Source of the DNA: Halorubrum aquaticum
Lineage (GTDB): Archaea; Halobacteriota; Halobacteria; Halobacteriales; Haloferacaceae
NCBI RefSeq assembly: GCF_900113615.1
Contig: NZ_FOPZ01000005.1
Span: 124,001-188,000, forward strand
Reading direction: 5' to 3'
DNA length: 64,000 nucleotides
In this document: positions 58,270 through 64,000 of the stretch, one piece after another
Position numbering within the stretch: position 1 is the stretch's first letter
How the letters are laid out: each line of letters begins with the position of its first letter
The notes under the pieces: model-generated
Seen by the model: the letters and a program-made list of their open reading frames with translations, nothing else
The model's database searches: none
What the model was told of the DNA's origin: nothing
Translations under genes and position numbers: made by a program

Positions 58270-59103
58270 ATGAGCATGTCCGACAAGTACCCGGCCGAGT
58301 CCGGGCGGCGGCGCTTCGTCAAGGGCGTCGTCGGCGGCGCGGCCCTCGCGGGGGTCGGCGCGACGGGGTCGGTGACGGTGAACACCCTGACGACGGCGGG
58401 CGGCGTCGGCGGCGGTCAGACCACCGCGATGACGATCGCCAAGGTGACCGGACCGGCTCCGCGCGGACTCCCGCAGATCCCGGTCCGCGTCACCGACGAC
58501 GGGTACATCGAGGGGATCTGGCCCGAGGTCCAGACGATCGAGCAGAACGGGGTGGAGATCGAAGTCGCCCAGGAGCAGCTCGGCGGGCGCACGTACTCCG
58601 GCGCGTGGTTCCAGTACTGCGGCGTGGAGTCACAGGAGAACGTGGCACCGAACTTCGAGTCGGACAACCTCTTCCGGGCGGAGACGGGCCAGTACGAGTG
58701 GCAGGACGACACGTACGACTCGGGCGACCGCATCCACATCGACGACTTCCAGAACTACGACACGTGGGGCAACGGCGTCGGGAGCGACGGTGTCGGCAAG
58801 CCGGCGGCCGTGACGTGGCGCTCGGAGGACGCGGACTCCAGTCTCAACGCGACCGTCATCCGCTCGACGCGGATCGAGGAGGCCGCCCAGGAGGACGAGT
58901 GGATCGAGGCCTCGACCGACCAGGGGTTCATGGCGTACCTCAACGTCTGTACGCACTTCTGTTGTATCCCCGGCTACAAACAGCTCGAGGAGTCCTCCCG
59001 GTACGGCGTCGGCGACGGGACCTACTGCGTCTGTCACCAGTCCGGCTACGACCCGTTCACGCTCGAACAGGCGCTGTTCGTCGCGCGGCCGCGTCCGGAC
59101 TGA
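58270..59103 (+). CDS. Rieske [2Fe-2S] protein
   Basis: 277 residues, likely Tat-exported or membrane-anchored (GRRRFVKGVVGGAALAGVGATGSV). The cluster motif is C227-T-H229-F-C-C232 and C253-V-C255-H256-Q-S; the His pair and two Cys bind the cluster and Cys232/Cys255 probably form the disulfide. This is a cytochrome bc-type Rieske protein of the haloarchaeal kind. No cytochrome b gene lies beside it. TATA-like CTTTTTACC about 25-32 bases before the ATG. Confidence 0.9.
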   Translation: MSMSDKYPAESGRRRFVKGVVGGAALAGVGATGSVTVNTLTTAGGVGGGQTTAMTIAKVTGPAPRGLPQIPVRVTDDGYIEGIWPEVQTIEQNGVEIEVAQEQLGGRTYSGAWFQYCGVESQENVAPNFESDNLFRAETGQYEWQDDTYDSGDRIHIDDFQNYDTWGNGVGSDGVGKPAAVTWRSEDADSSLNATVIRSTRIEEAAQEDEWIEASTDQGFMAYLNVCTHFCCIPGYKQLEESSRYGVGDGTYCVCHQSGYDPFTLEQALFVARPRPD

Positions 59104-59147
59104 CCGCGTAGCGCGGCGTTTTTCCCTCGTTCGTCCGAAGCGCGTCC

Positions 59148-59531
59148 ATGAGCGACGACGACCCGCGGTCGGAGGGCGGCGACGAACGTGACGACGACCA
59201 CGAACGCGGCGACGACCACGAACGCGACGACGAGCGCGACGAGTTCGCGGCCGAACTCGAGCGCGCCCGCGATCTGCTCGACGGCGACGAGATAGAGGCG
59301 GTTCACGTCGGCGTCGTCCGCGACGGCGAGGTGGACACCACGTTCGCCCAGCGAACCGCCGACGACCCCGAGTCGGAGGGGTTGCGCGCGCTCGCGCTGC
59401 TCGCGGCGCACGTCCAACTGGTCGCGGACGAGGCGGGCGTCGAGGCGTCGACCGTCGCCGGCGACGCCGCGACGCTCGCGGGGCGGGTCGAACGGATCCC
59501 CGCAAACACCGAAGACCTGCCCGAGGAGTAG
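59148..59531 (+). CDS. Acidic hypothetical protein
   Basis: 127 residues. The N-terminal 35 are an Asp/Glu/Arg/His-rich low-complexity stretch (DERDDDHERGDDHERDDERDE) encoded by repetitive DNA. The rest is compact (RARDLLDGDEIEAVHVGVVRDGEVDTTFAQRTADDPESEGLRALALLAAHVQLVADEAG), probably alpha/beta. It follows the Rieske gene by 44 bp in the same direction and may be cotranscribed. No family named. Confidence 0.65.
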   Translation: MSDDDPRSEGGDERDDDHERGDDHERDDERDEFAAELERARDLLDGDEIEAVHVGVVRDGEVDTTFAQRTADDPESEGLRALALLAAHVQLVADEAGVEASTVAGDAATLAGRVERIPANTEDLPEE

Positions 59532-59540
59532 CCCCGTCGT

Positions 59541-60116
59541 CTATCGTTCCGCGTCCTCGGACGCCCGCGGCTCTTCGGTTCGGGGCGGCTCGGGATCGGC
59601 CGTCCCGCCGTCGCCGACGCGGATCCGGTAGAGCTGGTGGGCCACGCCGGCGAGCGCGACGAAGAGCACCGCGAGGTTGAACGCCGCGAGCGCGATCGGC
59701 TGGTAGGCGGGATCGAGCCACGTCCGGATCGCCCGCCCGGTCTGGCTGTAGAAGCTCCAGCCCGCGATCAGCGCGAGCAACACCAGGGCGGCGAGGCCGA
59801 TCCGGTCGAGCAGCCCGCGGAGGTCCTCGGAGGAGAGCCGGGAGAGTCGAGACCCGCTCTCCTCGGCCGGTTCGGGGTCGTCCTCCGCGGTGCCCCCGTC
59901 CGGGGCGGTCGCCGGCTCGGCTGCTGGAGTGGTCGCCGACTCGGCTGCTGGAGCGGTCGTCGGGGCGGTCCGCGTCGAATCGGTCTCCGTTTCGTCTGAG
60001 GTGTCGGTCATGGCGTCGGTGTTCCGTGAGTCGGTCGGGCGGGCGTCTCGTCGGTCGGTGGCTCGGTCGCGATCGGTCCGGGCGTTCGGCGGCCCGTCGG
60101 AGGGGTCGTCGCTCAT
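59541..60116 (-). CDS. Hypothetical membrane protein with disordered N-terminus
   Basis: 191 residues. About 90 N-terminal residues are a disordered Asp/Thr/Ala/Pro-rich stretch. Two TM segments follow (IGLAALVLLALIAGWSFY; AAFNLAVLFVALAGVAHQLY). A second start at MTDTSDETE is possible. Its ATG overlaps the stop of the PGF-CTERM-like gene upstream (60,113-60,116), so they are cotranslated. Function unknown. Confidence 0.6.
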   Translation of the reverse strand: MSDDPSDGPPNARTDRDRATDRRDARPTDSRNTDAMTDTSDETETDSTRTAPTTAPAAESATTPAAEPATAPDGGTAEDDPEPAEESGSRLSRLSSEDLRGLLDRIGLAALVLLALIAGWSFYSQTGRAIRTWLDPAYQPIALAAFNLAVLFVALAGVAHQLYRIRVGDGGTADPEPPRTEEPRASEDAER

Positions 60117-61135
60117 GACTCCCTCCGTGCGAGAAGCGCGGCGGCGAGGAGCCCCGCCACCGCGACGACGAACCCGAATCCGGGCGTCGCGTCGTCGGTG
60201 CTCGCGTCTCCGCGGTCCGGCGCGCCGTCGTCGGCGCCGCCGTCGAGGGCGTCGTCGCCGGCCTCCTCGGAGAAGTCCTCGATCTCGAAGGAGACGTCCC
60301 GGACCGTCTCGTTCGCGGTGATCCGCTCCTGCGGATCGAGGTTGGCCACGCCCTGCGTCTCGTCGATCAGGACGTCGTCGTCGAAGAGCGCGGCGTCGAC
60401 GTAGTAGTTGTACCCGTCCGGGGCCTCGAGCGTCGTCGTCACCGTGGCGGTGCGGCCCGGACGCACCGACCCGACCGTCTCGGTCGCCTCGTCGGCGATC
60501 ACGTTGGAGTCGGCCTGTCGGAGCAGCAGCCGGAGGTCGATCTCCTCGGAGGCGTCGTCGCCGCGGTTCGTGACCGACACCGACACCGAGAGGGTCGCCG
60601 TCTCCTCGCTCGTCCCGGCCACGCTCACGGCGACGGTCGGCCAGACGTTCCCGTCGGCGAACTCGACCGGGGAGTCCGCGTACGTCGGCGTGAGCGCCGA
60701 GACGCCGGCGACCCGCGTGGTCCGCTCGCTTCGACGCTGGCCGTCGGCGTAGACCACCGTCTCGAGGCGATACCCGCCCTCCCGTTCCACGTCGAGGCTG
60801 CCGTTCACGGTCGTCTCCCCCTCGCGGTCGACGTCGCCGACGTCGACGGTCGTCTCGTCGACGAGCAGCCCGGAGTCCGCGTCGATCGCGCGGTGGCGGA
60901 CCGTGACGTTCTCGACGGTCGAGCCGCGGTGTCTGAGGTCGACGAGGAGGTCGAGCGTGGCCGTCTCCCCGCGGACCTCGCCGGGCGAGACGACGACGTC
61001 CGCGAGGTCGATCTGTCCGGGTCGGTCCGTCTCCGCCCGCGGGTCGTCGATCGCGTCGGGGACCGCGACGATCCCGACCGCGCCCGCGAGCACGACCGCG
61101 GCGGCGACCGCCAGGAGGGTGGTTCGCGTGTCCAT
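60113..61135 (-). CDS. Exported surface protein with PGF-CTERM-type sorting signal
   Basis: 340 residues. It has an N-terminal signal (MDTRTTLLAVAAAVVLAGAVGIVAV), two beta-rich domains of the CARDB/DUF7490 type (VVVSPGEVRGETATLDLLVDLRHRG; VSVSVTNRGDDASEEIDLRLLLRQ), an acidic linker (about 290-315) and a C-terminus TPGFGFVVAVAGLLAAALLARRES, a PGF-CTERM-like archaeosortase recognition segment (P-G-F then TM then Arg). It would be lipid-anchored after processing by archaeosortase A. Confidence 0.78.
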   Translation of the reverse strand: MDTRTTLLAVAAAVVLAGAVGIVAVPDAIDDPRAETDRPGQIDLADVVVSPGEVRGETATLDLLVDLRHRGSTVENVTVRHRAIDADSGLLVDETTVDVGDVDREGETTVNGSLDVEREGGYRLETVVYADGQRRSERTTRVAGVSALTPTYADSPVEFADGNVWPTVAVSVAGTSEETATLSVSVSVTNRGDDASEEIDLRLLLRQADSNVIADEATETVGSVRPGRTATVTTTLEAPDGYNYYVDAALFDDDVLIDETQGVANLDPQERITANETVRDVSFEIEDFSEEAGDDALDGGADDGAPDRGDASTDDATPGFGFVVAVAGLLAAALLARRES

Positions 61136-61178
61136 ACGCCGCGATCCGGGCCCGGGGGTAAGTGCTTTGTCCGCCGGA

Positions 61179-61709
61179 TCAAAGGGTCCGGTACCGACCC
61201 TGCGACTCCGAGAGTTCCCCGCGACGCGTCAGTTTCTCCAGGAGGTCACGGGCCGCTTCGGCGGGAACGCCGTGGTCCGTCGCGTACGCGACGATCCGTT
61301 CCTCGGTCGGTTCCGCGGCCTCGTCGACCCCGTCCCGGACGACCTCCTCCCGCGAGCGAGTCGACCCGGCGCTCCCCTCGGCACGCGAGCCGGCGTCGAA
61401 CACCGCGTCGGCGTCGAGCCCCGAGGCTTCGAGGTACTCCCGGTCGTCGATCCCGGCGTCCTCGACGGCGCGTTCGAGCTCCGAGACGTGCCCGACGTCG
61501 GCGAAGGCCTCGCCGTCGCCCCGTTTCTCGGCGAGCAGGGCCGCACGCGCCTCGCGGGCCGCCTCGCGGTCGTCGGACTCGAAGAGGCGTTTGAGCTTCG
61601 CGGTTCGATGGGTGGTTTCACACCGCGAACAACGGGCCGTCTCGCTCGATCGCGGGTCGCGAACGAGCCAGAGGTTTCCACACCGGTTACACCCGACGAC
61701 CGCGTACAT
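61179..61709 (-). CDS. Zinc-ribbon protein (DUF5817-like)
   Basis: 176 residues. An N-terminal zinc ribbon YAVVGCNRCGNLWLVRDPRSSETARCSRCETTHRTAKLKRLFESDD has two CxxC pairs. A helical middle (about 45-95) and a C-terminal winged-HTH-like section (ERIVAYATDHGVPAEAARDLLEKLTRRGELSESQGRYR) follow. It looks like a haloarchaeal nucleic-acid-binding protein. ATG at 61,707-61,709. The large frame running upstream is a shadow. Confidence 0.78.
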   Translation of the reverse strand: MYAVVGCNRCGNLWLVRDPRSSETARCSRCETTHRTAKLKRLFESDDREAAREARAALLAEKRGDGEAFADVGHVSELERAVEDAGIDDREYLEASGLDADAVFDAGSRAEGSAGSTRSREEVVRDGVDEAAEPTEERIVAYATDHGVPAEAARDLLEKLTRRGELSESQGRYRTL

Positions 61710-61789
61710 GCCCGACCCTTCGCCGGCCTCCGATTTGAACCCTCGGCTCCCGGGTTCGCCGTCGGCCGGTGGCGACGAGACGGGTCGAC

Positions 61790-63094
61790 TCAGGCCTCGT
61801 CGCCCGGGGACCCGCCCGCTCCGTCGGACCCGTCCGCGTCGGGGTCGTCGGGCAGCGATATCAGGTTCTCCCGACCGAGCCGGAGCTTCTCGACGCGTCC
61901 CTCGTCGGCCATCGCCGAGAGGAGCTGGGAGACCTTCGCGTCGGACCACCCCGTCTCCCCGACGATGTCGGCCTGTCGCATCCGTCCGCCGTTCCGATCG
62001 AGCAGGCGCTCGACGCGCTCCTCGTCGGAGAGGAGCGAGAGGTCCTCCTCGGGTTCGCCGTCCTCGCCCTCGCCGCCGGGATCGCCGTCGTCCCGTGCGT
62101 CCGGGGCGTCGTCGTCCCCGGCGGCCGCCGAGATGCCGGCCGCCGCCCCCGGGTCGGGTCCGTCGGGCCCGTCGGACGACGTCGGGTCGCCCCCGGACTC
62201 GAGCCGGCGATAGCCGATGAGCCCTCCGGCGATGACGACCGCGGCGAGGACGATCGCGCCGGCCAACAGCGTCCACGGCGGCGTTTCCTCGGTCGGCGGC
62301 GGCGACGTCGGCGAATACACGACCGCCACGCGGTCGCCGTCGGCGAACACTCGCGGCCCCTCGATGACCACGGAGTTGTCCTCGAGTCTCACGTTCGCGC
62401 CCGGCGTCCCCGAGACGGAGAACCCCTCCGGCGTGGTCACCTCGATCGTCTGGCCGGACTGAAGCGACCGGAGCCAGGTCCCGTTCTCGGTGGTCGTCAA
62501 CGCGTCGCCCAACACGAGGTCCTGGTCGTCCTCCGCGAGGAAGTCGGTCCAGACGAAGGTCAACCGCAACTCCCCGGCCGCAGCGACGTCCTCGGCTCCG
62601 ACGCTTTCGTCGGTTCCGTCCCCGTCGACGCCTCCGTCCCCGTCCGTCCCGTTCGCCGTCCCGGGGTCCTCGATGACGACGAACTCGCGGTCGACGTTCA
62701 CCACCGACATCTCGCGGTCGGCGCTTCGGCTCGCCTCCTCGGCGAACCGCTCGAACAGGGCCGGTGACGGTCCCACCTCCCCGTCGACGAACCGCTCTCC
62801 GACGGTCTCGAACGCGGCGGTTCGGTTCGGTTCGGCGAACTCGTAGCGAACGACGACCTCCCACCGCGCGTCGCGGTTCGGCCGTAAGTCGATCCGTATC
62901 CGCGTCTCGCCCGTCGGCACGGCCGCCCCGTCGACCTGGGCTGACGGGCCGGGCCCTATCGAACTCGAGTGCGTCGGATCCGGCGGTGACGGGTGGATGG
63001 AGGGAGCGGTCTCCCCGACCGCGATCCCCGATCCGCCCGCGAGGGCAAGGACGAGGAACGCGACGAGGAGAACGCGGGTCGCGGGGTTCCGCAT
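61790..63094 (-). CDS. Membrane-anchored HTH protein with exported N-terminal domain
   Basis: 434 residues. Signal/TM at 7-27 (VLLVAFLVLALAGGSGIAV), an external beta-rich domain (TRIRIDLRPNRDARWEVVVRYEFAEPNRTAAFETV), a second TM (WTLLAGAIVLAAVVIAGGLIGY, about 270-292), a disordered linker, then a winged HTH (LSLLSDEERVERLLDRNGGRMRQADIVGETGWSDAKVSQLLSAMADEGRVEKLRLGRENLI). A surface sensor with an intracellular regulator is suggested. I use the ATG ten codons inside the longest frame. Confidence 0.82.
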   Translation of the reverse strand: MRNPATRVLLVAFLVLALAGGSGIAVGETAPSIHPSPPDPTHSSSIGPGPSAQVDGAAVPTGETRIRIDLRPNRDARWEVVVRYEFAEPNRTAAFETVGERFVDGEVGPSPALFERFAEEASRSADREMSVVNVDREFVVIEDPGTANGTDGDGGVDGDGTDESVGAEDVAAAGELRLTFVWTDFLAEDDQDLVLGDALTTTENGTWLRSLQSGQTIEVTTPEGFSVSGTPGANVRLEDNSVVIEGPRVFADGDRVAVVYSPTSPPPTEETPPWTLLAGAIVLAAVVIAGGLIGYRRLESGGDPTSSDGPDGPDPGAAAGISAAAGDDDAPDARDDGDPGGEGEDGEPEEDLSLLSDEERVERLLDRNGGRMRQADIVGETGWSDAKVSQLLSAMADEGRVEKLRLGRENLISLPDDPDADGSDGAGGSPGDEA

Positions 63095-63298
63095 GTAGTT
63101 CGGGGGCACTCGCGCCCCGGGCAAAACGCTTTCTATACCCGGTCTCGTCGATCGCGGAGACCCGTGACGGCGGCGGGTCTCGGTCGCCGATCGCGGGGAT
63201 CTCCGCGTTGAGACGGCACGGGTCCCGCGCCGTCGGTCGTGGCGGACCCCCGCCGAGTTGAGGTGGGTTTTTCACCCTCGCCGGAGAAGCGGACGACG

Positions 63299-64000
63299 AT
63301 GAGAGCCCTCTCGGTCTTCGTCGCCGTCCTCCTCCTCGTCTCCTCGATCGCCGCAGGGGTCGGTCCCGCCGGAGCGACGGCCGACGCTCGGTCCGCCTCG
63401 GCGTCCGCCGTCCCCGAGTCCGACCCCGCTCGGACGGGATCGATCGACCCGGCAACGGGACCGGCCTCGACACACGGCGAGAACTTCACGCTCCGCGTGT
63501 TGTCGACGCCCCCCGGGGTCGAGCCGCGGCTCTCGAGCCACCGGCGCGGCGTCAACCTCGGCACGTCCCTGGGGCTCGCGGTCGGCGACTCGGACGCGGC
63601 CCTCCGGACGGAAACGGCGGTACGGCGCATCGAGTCCGCCGAGACGAACGCCGAGCGTCAGCGACGCATCCTCTCCGCGATAAACGAGGTCGAACAGAAC
63701 GAGGTGAGCCTCGACAGTCGACAGACGACGGCGATCAACGCACACGCCTCGGGAGAGCTGACCGACCGCGAGCTCCTCGACGAGCTGGTTCGGATCGCGG
63801 CGCTCGCACGCGAGTACGACAGTCGGCTCGACACGCTCTCCGAGCTCGCCGAGGAGACGGACGGGTTCAACACGCCGGACCGCGTCAGCGCGCTTCAGGT
63901 CCGGCTTCAGGTGTACGACGGTCCCGTCCGACGGATCGCGCTCGAGACGGTCCGCGGCGATCGGACGGGAACCGAGATCCACGTCCAGTCGAGTTCGAAC
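63299..64000 (+). CDS. Exported coiled/helical protein (3' end outside window)
   Basis: Open from ATG 63,299 through the window edge (234 codons). It starts with a signal peptide (MRALSVFVAVLLLVSSIAAG, cleavage near GATA), then a helical region with repeated acidic residues (RIESAETNAERQRRILSAIN; ELLDELVRIAALAREYDSRL). It resembles haloarchaeal exported families of unknown function (DUF7096-type, as I recall). Divergent from the HTH gene at 61,790; the two may be functionally linked. Confidence 0.75.
   Translation, partial: MRALSVFVAVLLLVSSIAAGVGPAGATADARSASASAVPESDPARTGSIDPATGPASTHGENFTLRVLSTPPGVEPRLSSHRRGVNLGTSLGLAVGDSDAALRTETAVRRIESAETNAERQRRILSAINEVEQNEVSLDSRQTTAINAHASGELTDRELLDELVRIAALAREYDSRLDTLSELAEETDGFNTPDRVSALQVRLQVYDGPVRRIALETVRGDRTGTEIHVQSSSN

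Noticed and set aside
61179-63473. Longer frame joining the zinc-ribbon gene to upstream sequence
   Set aside because: The upstream part is an Arg-rich shadow of the HTH gene; the real protein begins with the zinc ribbon at 61,709.

Overview
The window is chromosomal DNA from a haloarchaeon (class Halobacteria; a Halorubrum-like genus is my guess, not proven). The support is very high GC with strong third-position C/G bias, acidic Asp/Glu-rich proteins, twin-arginine signals, a PGF-CTERM-type surface protein, leaderless TATA promoters close to start codons, and archaeal genes such as rps19e, priS, GINS, tmcA, rtcB/archease and mevalonate-pathway genes. Most genes read as housekeeping core. 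Two lower-GC islands (about 31,060-34,420 and 49,180-51,840) encode envelope proteins.

Layout. 1-700: end of an unidentified gene, tRNA-Leu(UAA) and a trail of degenerate tRNA 3'-end copies. 700-4,500: menB, divergent from a three-gene ABC importer. 4,500-11,000: a probable sulfur/redox neighbourhood with a tandem USP, a small HTH regulator, a DsrE-like protein, a TauE/SafE permease, thioredoxin, a class V aminotransferase and a methyltransferase; four promoters share an AGTATT(G/A)T motif. 11,000-16,000: aldolase, PRC-barrel protein, PrsW-like protease and an ATP-grasp enzyme. 15,650-17,000: three DUF2249-like proteins and a free-standing glutamyl-tRNA-reductase dimerisation domain, with CGAAC-N2-GTTCG-type palindromes at matched distances. 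17,000-29,000: a dehydrogenase, MBF1, two SAMHD1-like HD paralogues flanking a USP, amidohydrolase, thymidine kinase, RtcB plus archease, HMG-CoA reductase and IMPase.

29,300-35,600: a surface/secreted protein cluster containing a duplicated two-gene DUF1102-like module, one member of which survives only as a remnant. 35,600-40,100: beta-CASP nuclease, DUF998 protein, GINS and PriS. 40,160-40,260: a candidate non-coding RNA. 40,500-49,000: PadR regulator, class III aminotransferase, MutY, hydrolase, DoxX-like protein, wHTH regulator, TmcA, UPF0179 and uridine phosphorylase. 49,180-51,840: an 886-residue pilin-signal protein ending in an exact 36-residue (108-bp) repeat that looks like a bactofilin-type beta-helix. 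51,900-64,000: HMG-CoA synthase, S19e, a Cys/Met-metabolism PLP enzyme, PEP carboxylase, a stand-alone Rieske protein, and several haloarchaeal membrane, surface and regulatory proteins, the last cut by the window edge.

The parts most worth follow-up are the pilin/beta-helix fusion, the DUF2249/GlutR-dimer cluster with its palindromes, the AGTATT(G/A)T promoter set, the duplicated DUF1102 module and the putative RNA after priS. Family names come from reading motifs by eye and from memory; no database search was run.
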